NCBI GenBank assembly: GCA_021776245.1
Contig: JAJFGF010000023.1
Span: forward strand, 1-37,594
DNA from: Hyphococcus sp.
GTDB taxonomy: Bacteria; Pseudomonadota; Alphaproteobacteria; Caulobacterales; Parvularculaceae
Length of the DNA stretch: 37,594 bases
Direction of reading: 5' to 3'
Shown here: positions 17,715-24,500 of the stretch, one piece after another
Numbering within the stretch: position 1 is the stretch's first letter
Layout: every line of letters begins with the position of its first letter
Program-made: the position numbers and the translations under genes
Notes under the pieces: generated by a model
What the model was told of the DNA's origin: nothing
Seen by the model: the letters and a program-made list of their open reading frames with translations, nothing else
The model's database searches: none

Positions 17715-18299
17715 TTAGACAGCGTTGGTTAAAAAGCGCGCACCGGTGTTCGGCGGCGTCCATGCAAAGCCGGCAAATTGCTCATCGATTTCGAGCCGGG
17801 CAATTTTGCTGGCGAAATTCGTCATCGTTTTTTCAGCGACGCCGATCAGGAGATCGAATATTTGCGGCTTGCCAAACCCCGCCGCGAAAAAACGCTCAAG
17901 CGCGATTGGCGATATGCCGCCCCTCGCAGCGGCAACCTCTCGCGTAAACCGATACAGCGCATCTTCGCGCGGATCGCTGAGACTTGCCCCTTCGCGCATG
18001 GCTTGAAGGTCATCATCGGAAAATCCCGCTATGCGCGAAAAAGCCGTATGCCCGGCGACGCAATAGACGCATTGGTTTTCCGCACTGGTCGCCATTGAAA
18101 TGATTTCGCGTTCACGCGCCGTAAACGCGCTTGCCTGAAACGCAGCGCTTAAGGCGACGAGCGCATGAACGGCCACATGCGAGGCCGCAAAAAGACCAAA
18201 AATTCGGGGAACAAATCCCGCTTTCTTGGCGATGGCGCTCAATGCGCCGCGCGCCGCCGGCGGCGCGCTGTTTTCATCGAAGATTTCGAAACTGGTCAT
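17715..18299 (-). CDS. Carboxymuconolactone decarboxylase / AhpD-like protein
   Basis: This 194-residue helical protein carries ENQCVYCVAGH (E74, C77, C80, H84). This is the ExxxxCxxCxxxH redox motif of the CMD/AhpD superfamily, as in peroxidase-related alkylhydroperoxidases. Family members reduce peroxides with a thiol pair and relay histidine. A good AAGGAG site precedes the ATG. It is the first gene of the operon with the methyltransferase. The upstream region contains a cluster of three operator-like palindromes, and the divergent neighbour is an HxlR regulator, a class that often responds to electrophiles or oxidants. Confidence 0.88.
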   Translation of the reverse strand: MTSFEIFDENSAPPAARGALSAIAKKAGFVPRIFGLFAASHVAVHALVALSAAFQASAFTAREREIISMATSAENQCVYCVAGHTAFSRIAGFSDDDLQAMREGASLSDPREDALYRFTREVAAARGGISPIALERFFAAGFGKPQIFDLLIGVAEKTMTNFASKIARLEIDEQFAGFAWTPPNTGARFLTNAV

Positions 18300-18366
18300 G
18301 ATATGGGCTCCTTCCGTTGTGGTTGCTTGACCATTTTCGGATAGGAGGCGCGCGCGAGATTAAATA

Positions 18367-18425
18367 CTTCAGATTCTGAAGTTGAGCGCTACAGGTTTTG
18401 AAGTATCCTGCTTCAGAAATTGAAG
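18367..18425. promoter_or_regulatory. Three operator-like palindromes, 22 bp apart
   Basis: Three sites fit CTTCA-N5-TGAAG: 18367-18381 (perfect), 18389-18403 (CTACA, one mismatch) and 18411-18425 (perfect). Their starts are exactly 22 bp apart, close to two helical turns, so all face about the same side of the DNA. The first is a 17-bp perfect palindrome if flanking A/T are counted. They lie in the divergent region between the AhpD-like gene and the HxlR regulator. The simplest reading is an HxlR-type autoregulated operator array. Confidence 0.75.
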
Positions 18426-18433
18426 CTGCTAGT

Positions 18434-18479
18434 GCGCCGGGCGAAAAAGTGAAAACCGGTTTTTCGCAGTATCCGGCGC
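18434..18479. repeat. Palindromic ACCGGTT-core repeat, copy 2
   Basis: Outer arms GCGCCGG (18434-18440) and CCGGCGC (18473-18479) and inner arms GCGAAAAA (18441-18448) and TTTTTCGC (18460-18467) flank AGTGAAAACCGG. The core is related to those at 16505-16548 and 30766-30806. It lies between the operator array and the regulator gene. Confidence 0.75.
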
Positions 18480-18498
18480 GCGGCAAAGAAAATAGACC

Positions 18499-18526
18499 AT
18501 CGGGCGATTCCTTCGGTTCGCCCGAT
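18499..18526. repeat. Hairpin in the leader of the regulator gene
   Basis: ATCGGGCGA (18499-18507) and TCGCCCGAT (18518-18526) form a 9-bp perfect stem with a ten-base loop, ending 29 bases before the regulator ATG. No T-run follows, so it is unlikely to be a simple terminator. It could act as an mRNA leader structure. Confidence 0.55.
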
Positions 18527-18555
18527 GATCCAGGGAAAGCAAGAAAGCAGGACCC

Positions 18556-19239
18556 ATGCAATACGGACAATTTTGCCCCATCGCCAAGGCAACCGAAATC
18601 CTGGGGGATCGCTGGACGCTGCTTATTATACGCGAATTGCTCAATGGCGGCAGGCGGTTTTCGCAACTTCAGCGCGGCCTTGGAACAATTTCTCCGGCGC
18701 TGTTGACGGAGCGCCTGAAGACCCTTGCGGCATACGGGCTCATCGTGAAACGCAAAATTCCCGGTCAACGCGGACACGAATATTTCCCTGCGGGTTCTTG
18801 CGACGCCCTCGGTCCTATCCTTCAGGCGCTCGGAGAATGGGGCATGCGTTATGCGAAGGATGATCTGGTCGATGAAGACTACGATGTCGAATTATTGATG
18901 CTTTATCTTGAGCGGACGATAGCAATTGAGAAATTGCCGGGTTCTGCAATTGTATTGCGCTTCGAGTTTGAAGATATGCGGAAGGAACGTATTTGGTGGC
19001 TCGTCGTTGACGACGGTCATGTGGATGTTTGCGTCAAAGACCCCGGTCGCGATGTCGATATTTTTTTCAAAACGACGGTGCGTACAATGACAGATGTTTG
19101 GCTGGGGCATCAAACCTATAAATCAGCGATTAAAAAAGGCGCCCTTGATATCGTCGGCCCGTCAGGCCTCGTCCGGTCAGTCAGCTCATGGCTCCGCTGC
19201 GGCGATTACGCTGACGTTTCGACAGCAGGGTGCGCCTAG
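18556..19239 (+). CDS. HxlR-family transcriptional regulator with C-terminal SCP2-like domain
   Basis: The N-terminal winged-helix domain is typical of HxlR/MarR-like repressors: QFCPIAKATEILGDRWTLLIIRELLNGGRRFSQLQRGLGTISPALLTERLKTLAAYGLI. Cys7, in the motif CPIAKATEILG, sits where redox-sensing members have a reactive cysteine. The C-terminal part (about 110-220) resembles an SCP2 sterol-transfer fold, which may bind a lipid or hydrophobic ligand. The 227-residue length is longer than simple HxlR proteins (about 110-150). It is divergent from an AhpD-like/methyltransferase operon and probably controls both sides through the palindromes at 18367-18425. Confidence 0.85.
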   Translation: MQYGQFCPIAKATEILGDRWTLLIIRELLNGGRRFSQLQRGLGTISPALLTERLKTLAAYGLIVKRKIPGQRGHEYFPAGSCDALGPILQALGEWGMRYAKDDLVDEDYDVELLMLYLERTIAIEKLPGSAIVLRFEFEDMRKERIWWLVVDDGHVDVCVKDPGRDVDIFFKTTVRTMTDVWLGHQTYKSAIKKGALDIVGPSGLVRSVSSWLRCGDYADVSTAGCA

Positions 19240-19455
19240 GCGCATTCGAAACTGTCCGGGTGTTTTTATCCGGATTTTTCCCCGCCAAATGCGAATTTAC
19301 TGTACAATCAACCGATCGCGAAAATGGGCCGGCGCCGGCCCTGCGGCGTCGGCGCGCAAAACCGCTGGATCACCCGAAACCTCTACTCGAATCCCGCTTT
19401 CCAGCCCTCCGCCCGCTTGCCCGATAAAGCCGGGGCGGCTAAAGCTCCGGCCTTG

Positions 19456-20409
19456 ATGACACGACCCGCCCGACCAGTCCCGCCCAAAGGCGGCTTTACC
19501 GCGCGCCGCCTGATCAGCATCGATGATCTGAGCGACGGCGATATCGCGCATCTTCTCGATCTCACCAAATATTACGCAGGCTTTTTGACGCGCGGCGAAC
19601 CGGCGCCGCCGCGCCTCGCGGGCAAGACCCAGATCAATCTTTTTTTCGAGGATTCCACCCGCACCAATCTTTCCTTTGATCTTGCGGGTAAAAAACTCGG
19701 CGCTGACGTCGTTAATGTCCCGGTCAACGCGTCATCCGTCCATAAAGGCGAAAGCCTCGTTGATACGGCGCAGACGCTCGCCGCCATGGGCGCCGATGTG
19801 ATGATCGTGCGGGCAAAGGAACCGGGCCTCCATCAAACCCTTGATGCGCTTTTATCCTGCGCCATTGTTAATGGCGGCGACGGTATGAACGAACACCCGA
19901 CCCAGGCGCTTCTCGACGCGGCGACAATTCGTTATTCGTTTGGCGCGCTTGAAGGGTTGACCATTGCAATCTGCGGCGACGTGAAACATTCCCGCGTCGC
20001 CGGTTCCGACGCGCGCTTGTTTTCCCGGCTCGGCGCAAATGTGCGATTTGTCGGCCCATCGGAATTGATGCCGGCGGGTGATCAACACGCCAATATTGCG
20101 CGCTGCCAAACTCTCCGCGAGGGCCTCGACGGCGCCGACATCGTTATGGGCCTGCGGATGCAGTTCGAACGCATGGAAACCGGCGGCCGCGACGCCGCGC
20201 AGGGCTATTTCAGTGCATTCGGCCTGACCTATGAGAAGCTGAAACTCGCCAAACCGGGCGCGAAGATCATGCATCCGGGCCCGATGAACCGCGGCGTTGA
20301 AATCGACGGCGCGCTGGCCGACGATAAAGATCGCTCATTGATCCTGCGCCAGGTATTTTACGGCGTCGCAGCGCGCATGGCGGCGCTCGATGCGCTTTTG
20401 ACGACTTAA
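19456..20409 (+). CDS. pyrB: Aspartate carbamoyltransferase catalytic subunit
   Basis: PyrB makes carbamoyl-aspartate, the second step of pyrimidine synthesis. The ATG at 19456 gives 317 residues, the family norm. The frame remains open upstream, but that part does not look conserved. Motifs are the carbamoyl-phosphate loop FFEDSTRTNLSFDLAGKKLGADVVN, the conserved lysine in VHKGESLVDTAQTL, NGGDGMNEHPTQALLDA, GDVKHSRVA and HPGPMNRGVEI. Two GC palindromes lie upstream (19231-19244, spanning the regulator stop codon, and 19326-19341). The SDR gene follows after 12 bp with AGGAGG, so the two are probably co-transcribed. Confidence 0.95.
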   Translation: MTRPARPVPPKGGFTARRLISIDDLSDGDIAHLLDLTKYYAGFLTRGEPAPPRLAGKTQINLFFEDSTRTNLSFDLAGKKLGADVVNVPVNASSVHKGESLVDTAQTLAAMGADVMIVRAKEPGLHQTLDALLSCAIVNGGDGMNEHPTQALLDAATIRYSFGALEGLTIAICGDVKHSRVAGSDARLFSRLGANVRFVGPSELMPAGDQHANIARCQTLREGLDGADIVMGLRMQFERMETGGRDAAQGYFSAFGLTYEKLKLAKPGAKIMHPGPMNRGVEIDGALADDKDRSLILRQVFYGVAARMAALDALLTT

Positions 20410-20421
20410 CAGGAGGCGCCC

Positions 20422-21447
20422 ATGACAACACATACAGTCCTTGTCAGTGGAGCAACCGGATTTGTCGGGTTGCACACGGTGATCCAGCTTTTGGCGGAAG
20501 GCCATAATGTGCGCGGTACGCTGCGCTCACCAGGGCGTGAGTCCGAAGTCCGCGAAAGCGTCGCCCGGCATGTGGGCGCGGATGATCGCCTCACGCTCCA
20601 TCAATGCGATCTCACCAGCGACGATGGCTGGGCCGAGGCTGTCGCCGGCTGCGATTATGTTCAGCATGTCGCCTCGCCCTTCATCATCGGCCAGCCCAAA
20701 CATGAAGATGATCTGATTGTTCCCGCCCGGGACGGCGCCCTGCGTGTTTTGCGCGCCGCCGCGAAGGCAGGCGTTCGACGGACTGTCATGACATCGTCGG
20801 TCGCGGCCATTTCCGCCGGACATCCGCGCGATACAAAACATATCTTTACCGAGGATGACTGGTCGATCACCGTCAGCCCCGAGATCGGCGCCTACGAGAA
20901 ATCGAAAACCATCGCCGAGCGCGCCGCCTGGGATTTCGTCAAAAGCGACGGCGGCGGCATGGAGCTCGCTGTCATCAATCCCGGCGCCATTCTCGGCCCG
21001 ATCCTCAACGCGGATTCCGGCACCTCGGGCGAACTCGTTCGGCAATTGATGAGCCGCGCCATGCCCGCCTGTCCGCGCATCGGGTTTTCCTGCGTTGACG
21101 TGCGCGATGTCGCGAGCGCGCATCTTGCGGCGATGACGACGCCGGAAGCGGCGGGCAAGAGATTTATCTGCGCAATCGAATTTGCCTGGATGGTTGAAGT
21201 CGCGAAAATTCTCGACGCGCGTTTTCGCGACGACGGCTATAAAATTCCCACCGGCGAATTGCCGAACTGGGTCCCAAAATTGATGCAGCATTTCAACCCG
21301 GCGCTGAAACAGATCGTGCCGGGCCTCGGCCGGCGCCGCGATTATGATAATGCGCGGATCAAATCTGTTCTCGGCTGGCAGCCGCGCTCGCTTCAGGAAA
21401 TGAGCATCTCCATGGCTGAGAGCATGATCAAATATGGCGTGGTCTAG
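20422..21447 (+). CDS. NAD(P)-dependent extended SDR (epimerase / dihydroflavonol reductase-like)
   Basis: This 341-residue protein has the Rossmann dinucleotide motif GATGFVGLH near the start, and the SDR catalytic tyrosine-lysine in YEKSKTIAE. The segments VINPGAILGP and DVRDVASAHLAAM are typical of extended SDRs such as aldehyde reductases. AGGAGG at 20411-20416 is an excellent ribosome site. It lies directly after pyrB, in the place where many alphaproteobacteria have pyrC, and its product is not a dihydroorotase. A paralog, 355 residues long, lies at 33162-34226. Substrate unknown. Confidence 0.85.
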   Translation: MTTHTVLVSGATGFVGLHTVIQLLAEGHNVRGTLRSPGRESEVRESVARHVGADDRLTLHQCDLTSDDGWAEAVAGCDYVQHVASPFIIGQPKHEDDLIVPARDGALRVLRAAAKAGVRRTVMTSSVAAISAGHPRDTKHIFTEDDWSITVSPEIGAYEKSKTIAERAAWDFVKSDGGGMELAVINPGAILGPILNADSGTSGELVRQLMSRAMPACPRIGFSCVDVRDVASAHLAAMTTPEAAGKRFICAIEFAWMVEVAKILDARFRDDGYKIPTGELPNWVPKLMQHFNPALKQIVPGLGRRRDYDNARIKSVLGWQPRSLQEMSISMAESMIKYGVV

Positions 21448-21532
21448 AGCATGGTGCGAAGTCGAAAAAGAATTTTTCGACGGGCCCGTTTGGCGGCTTC
21501 GCTGTCAAACTTCGCAAAATCATGCGACCAAT
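21447..21532. repeat. Dispersed two-hairpin repeat with outer stem, copy 2
   Basis: The outer stem pairs GCATG (21449-21453) with CATGC (21521-21525) and GCGAAG (21456-21461) with CTTCGC (21510-21515). Inside are hairpin A (GTCGAAAAA/TTTTTCGAC) and hairpin B (TTTGGCGGC at 21489-21497 with GCTGTCAAA at 21501-21509, kept by G-U pairs). It lies between the SDR stop codon and plsY. Confidence 0.85.
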
Positions 21533-21551
21533 CAAAAACAGGGACCGGCTT

Positions 21552-22151
21552 ATGACATTCGTGCTCGCGGCAATCCTTGGCTATCTCCTCGGCGCGGTTC
21601 CGTTTGGTCTGGTGCTCACCAAAATGGCCGGGCTTGGCGATATTCGCGAAATCGGTTCCGGCAATATCGGCGCAACCAATGTATTGCGCACGGGCCGCAA
21701 GGATCTGGCGCTGGCAACGCTGCTGCTTGACGGCGGCAAGGGCGCGATCGCTGTCGGCATCGCTTATTATCTGAACTGGCGGCCGGAAATCGCCGCCGCC
21801 GCCGCCTTTCTCGGTCATTGCTATCCCGCATGGCTGAGTTTTAAGGGCGGCAAAGGCGTTGCGACATTCATGGGAACGCTGTTTGCGCTTTATCTTCCCG
21901 CCGGGCTTTTTGCCGGCGCCGTGTGGTTTGGCACCGCTTCCTTCACAAAATATTCGTCACTCTCGGCGCTGGTTGCGGCCGCCGCCGCGCCCTTCGTTCT
22001 CTTTGCCTATGGCAAACCTGCTTTTGCGATTGCCGCAACATTCATGGCGGCTTTAATTTACATCCGCCACAAGGAAAACATCCAGCGCCTGCTTGACGGT
22101 GTCGAAACAAAAATAGGCCAAAAGAAAGACGAGACCGGTGCGGCTGCTTGA
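21552..22151 (+). CDS. plsY: Glycerol-3-phosphate acyltransferase PlsY
   Basis: PlsY transfers an acyl group from acyl phosphate to glycerol-3-phosphate, the first step of phospholipid synthesis. The ATG at 21552, with an AGGGA site, gives 199 residues. Five hydrophobic segments are visible. The three conserved motifs are GSGNIGATNVLRTG, FKGGKGVATFMG and the later HKENIQRL. An in-frame upstream ATG at 21522 lies in the repeat and is unlikely to be used. It overlaps the start of dprA by 14 bases, so the two are coupled. Confidence 0.95.
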   Translation: MTFVLAAILGYLLGAVPFGLVLTKMAGLGDIREIGSGNIGATNVLRTGRKDLALATLLLDGGKGAIAVGIAYYLNWRPEIAAAAAFLGHCYPAWLSFKGGKGVATFMGTLFALYLPAGLFAGAVWFGTASFTKYSSLSALVAAAAAPFVLFAYGKPAFAIAATFMAALIYIRHKENIQRLLDGVETKIGQKKDETGAAA

Positions 22152-23253
22152 TGAGCGCGAGCGTCTTGACTGGCTGCAACTGATCCGTACGCCTAATATC
22201 GGCCCGATTAGTTTTCAGCAATTGATTGCAAAATACGGCGCCGCGGATGCAGCGCTTGCCGCCCTTCCCGATTTTGGCCGCGGCGGCGGCGGCAAAGCGC
22301 TGTTGGAAGCGGCTGATCGCGGACGCCTCGAACAAGAGCTTCTTCACGCCGAGCGGTGCGGCGCGAGACTGATTGCTGCATGCGAGCCTGACTATCCGGC
22401 AATGCTGGCGGAAATCCCCGGCGCCCCGCCGCTGATTTATGTCTGCGGCGACACCGCACTTTTTGAAAAACCCGCTGTCGCCATCATCGGCGCGCGCAAC
22501 GCATCCGGCGCGGGCCGCAAGTTTGCGCGCGTCCTCGCCGCTGAACTTGGGCAGGCCGGATTCATCATTGTCTCGGGGCTCGCCCGGGGCATCGACGGCG
22601 CCGCGCACCAGGCGTCACTCGAGACCGGCACAATTGCTGTCGTCGCCGGCGGCGTCGATGTGATCTACCCGCCCGAACATAAAGAGCTCACAGAGCAGAT
22701 CGCAAAAGACGGCGCGGTGATTTCCGAATGTCCCATGGGCTATCAGCCAACAGCGAAGGACTTTCCCAGACGCAACCGGCTCATATCCGGCCTGTCGCGC
22801 GGCGTCGTCGTCGTCGAAGCCGCAGCCCGGTCCGGCACCATGATTACCGTGCGTTATGCGCTGGAACAGGGACGCGAAGTTTTTGCAGCGCCCGGATCGC
22901 CGCTCGATCCGCGATCAGCAGGCGCTAATCGCCTGATCCGAGATGGCGCAACGCTGATCCAAAGCGCCAACGACATTCTGGAGGTGCTGGACACGCAAAT
23001 CCGCCGGCCAGTGAATGAGCGCGGCGGCTTTCTCGACGCCGGCGGCGCCCGTCCGCCTGCTGATCATCAAGACGCCGACATGACTGACTTGCGCATGCAG
23101 CTTTTGGAAATTTTGAGCTTCACGCCGCTCCACCGCGATGAAATCCTGCGTGAGGTCGATGGCGCCGCCGGTCCCGTCGCCGATGCGTTGCTGGATCTGG
23201 TGCTTTCGGGTGAGGCCGTGGAACATGAAGGCGGGAAGTTTTCGCTCGGTTAG
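22138..23253 (+). CDS. dprA: DNA processing protein DprA
   Basis: DprA loads RecA onto incoming single-stranded DNA in transformation. The likely GTG start at 22138 overlaps the plsY end. The N-terminal ERLDWLQLIRTPNIGP is the usual helical domain. The Rossmann-like core is AVAIIGARNASGAGRKFARVLAAELGQAGFIIVSGLARGIDGAAHQASLETGTIAVVAGGVDVIYPPEHKEL. Then come SECPMGYQPTAKDFPRRNRLISGLSRGVVVVEAAARSGTMITVRYALEQGREVFAAPGS and a C-terminal winged-helix-like region. At 371 residues the length is normal. Its 3' end is followed by a second, diverged copy of the last 29 codons (see 23836-23925), so the annotated end may come from a recombination event. Confidence 0.93.
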   Translation: MRLLDERERLDWLQLIRTPNIGPISFQQLIAKYGAADAALAALPDFGRGGGGKALLEAADRGRLEQELLHAERCGARLIAACEPDYPAMLAEIPGAPPLIYVCGDTALFEKPAVAIIGARNASGAGRKFARVLAAELGQAGFIIVSGLARGIDGAAHQASLETGTIAVVAGGVDVIYPPEHKELTEQIAKDGAVISECPMGYQPTAKDFPRRNRLISGLSRGVVVVEAAARSGTMITVRYALEQGREVFAAPGSPLDPRSAGANRLIRDGATLIQSANDILEVLDTQIRRPVNERGGFLDAGGARPPADHQDADMTDLRMQLLEILSFTPLHRDEILREVDGAAGPVADALLDLVLSGEAVEHEGGKFSLG

Positions 23254-23303
23254 TATACGCATAGCTAACCGCACTACATTCATGTAGAAATATTTTGTGA
23301 TGG

Positions 23304-23822
23304 ATGGGTATTGAACAAATGACGTCAACAATAGTGGGTTCCACTAAAATCAATTTGGGCGACCACATCAACTGGGTGTTCAGTACGGGCGCGGGTCTCA
23401 AGTTAGGATTCCTTATTGGCTTAATTCTCGGCGTCGGATATATCCTCGCCTTGCTCTATTTTGGTGTGAATATTTCGATCGAGAAGCTGATCAAAGCAGT
23501 TGGTTTTGCGTTGTTTGTTCCAGTATTTTCATTCCCGATTATTGTTGTGATCCATACAGTCATCTTTCTGCGATTAAGTTCGGAACAACGAAAAGTAACG
23601 ATTGAAATAAGCGCTTCTCAAATTTCACTGTGCGATGCCGCCGGAAACAAAATTTCGACGCCCTGGAGTCAGGTCAGGAAGTTTCGCGAAACCAAAAACG
23701 CGCTCGTCATTTATGTCCGCCCTACAGGGTCGAGATGGATTCCAAAACGTGCGTTTGGCGCAGATGACATCGCTAAAATCAGGTTGATTGCTGACCAGCA
23801 GCTATCCGGCGGTAAGAATTAG
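23304..23822 (+). CDS. YcxB-like membrane protein, probably acquired
   Basis: This 172-residue protein has two hydrophobic segments (about 32-54 and 64-90). A C-terminal soluble part follows, with SEQRKVTIEISASQISLCDAAGNKISTPWSQVRKFRETKNALVIYV and WIPKRAF. The TPWSxVxKxxExxxxLxIYV...IPKRAF pattern matches the YcxB-like C-terminal domain. Codons are richer in A/T than in the flanking dprA and topA. The gene sits between dprA and a duplicated dprA 3' end, which implies insertion. The ribosome site is poor; an alternative ATG lies at 23319. Function unknown, perhaps a stress or envelope protein. Confidence 0.7.
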   Translation: MGIEQMTSTIVGSTKINLGDHINWVFSTGAGLKLGFLIGLILGVGYILALLYFGVNISIEKLIKAVGFALFVPVFSFPIIVVIHTVIFLRLSSEQRKVTIEISASQISLCDAAGNKISTPWSQVRKFRETKNALVIYVRPTGSRWIPKRAFGADDIAKIRLIADQQLSGGKN

Positions 23823-23835
23823 GATTGTAGTTGCT

Positions 23836-23925
23836 GCGCCCGCAGTCGCTGACGCCCCCCTCAATCTCGTTTTATCGGGCGAGGCCGTGGAACACGAAAG
23901 CGGGAAGTTTTCGTTAGGTGAGTGA
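23836..23925 (+). pseudogene. Second copy of the dprA 3' end
   Basis: In frame from 23836, translation gives APAVADAPLNLVLSGEAVEH, then ESGKFSLGE and a stop. With the preceding Ala codon this matches 24 of the 29 last residues of dprA (AAGPVADALLDLVLSGEAVEHEGGKFSLG). At the DNA level GAGGCCGTGGAACA and GCGGGAAGTTTTCG are identical in both copies, while synonymous positions nearby differ. It has no start and no upstream dprA sequence, so it is a remnant flanking the inserted YcxB-like gene. Confidence 0.88.
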
Positions 23926-23947
23926 AACCCGAACACCTATTTGCCGT

Positions 23948-24091
23948 GTCATCCCGTGTACTGCGCAGCGCGAAGCGGTGCGCAGTACACAGGACCCATG
24001 GTGCTGAATGTCAAATGTTGCGGCGGCGGATATGGGCGCCCTGGGTCCAGGATCCGCGCTGCAACTTTCGTTGCAGCTTGTCCGGGATAAC
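23948..24091. repeat. Cloverleaf-like intergenic repeat (GTCATCCC type)
   Basis: The outer arms GTCATCCCG (23948-23956) and CGGGATAAC (24083-24091) pair with one mismatch. Inside are a 12-bp hairpin (GTGTACTGCGCA/TGCGCAGTACAC, 23956-23990), a stem GGACCCA/TGGGTCC (23992-23998 with 24042-24048) and an 8-bp hairpin (GCTGCAAC/GTTGCAGC, 24058-24077). It lacks tRNA identity features such as the T-loop, so it is not a tRNA. GTCATCCC-ended repeats of this kind are widespread in alphaproteobacteria. Confidence 0.78.
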
Positions 24092-24112
24092 AATTGGTAG
24101 GTTAAGCGCCCA

Positions 24113-24292
24113 TCACCCCTCAGCGGCGCGGCGGGCCTCTTCCTTGGCGCGGGCCAGAAGGAAGCTCAGGGCCGCCAGGCCTTCGCCAGCGGCGAGTTGT
24201 TCCATTTCCCCAACCATATCTTCGATATAGCCGGCCGTCAGGCAGGCGGCGCTGGGCGCTTCGGGGGCTTTACTACGTTCTGTGGTCGCCAT
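24113..24292 (-). CDS. Small conserved-type hypothetical protein
   Basis: The ATG at 24290-24292, with a GGAGGG site, gives 59 residues. The frame continues upstream but without a ribosome site. The sequence has an Ala/Glu-rich helical region: GYIEDMVGEMEQLAAGEGLAALSFLLARAKEEARRAAEG. It has no signal peptide or recognised motif. It lies just upstream of topA on the opposite strand. Short proteins of this type occur in many alphaproteobacteria; function unknown. Confidence 0.6.
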   Translation of the reverse strand: MATTERSKAPEAPSAACLTAGYIEDMVGEMEQLAAGEGLAALSFLLARAKEEARRAAEG

Positions 24293-24420
24293 GGATCCCT
24301 CCCGGAGATTTGCGGCTTCAGGCTCTCCCCGGCCCAATTTTCCGCCATTTTTCAAGGAAACAACTATAGGTTACATAGAGGTAAAGAAACTCCTAACGGT
24401 TGTAACAATTTCTGCCGCGG

Positions 24421-24450
24421 TTGACAGAGGGGCCGCGCGCGCCGCATTAG
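24421..24450 (+). promoter_or_regulatory. Putative promoter of topA
   Basis: TTGACA (24421-24426) and CATTAG (24445-24450) are spaced 18 bp apart, about 50 bp before the topA start. The perfect -35 is the main support, while the -10 is weak and the spacer is very GC-rich. Confidence 0.45.
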
Positions 24451-24500
24451 ACCGCCCCTGAATCCAGTCACCGCCATCTTGGCCAAGGTCAGCGCCCCGC

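Noticed and set aside
23948-24091. A possible tRNA or structured RNA gene because of the cloverleaf shape
   Set aside because: The arms do not have tRNA lengths, there is no T-loop or D-loop consensus, and GTCATCCC repeats of similar shape are dispersed elements.
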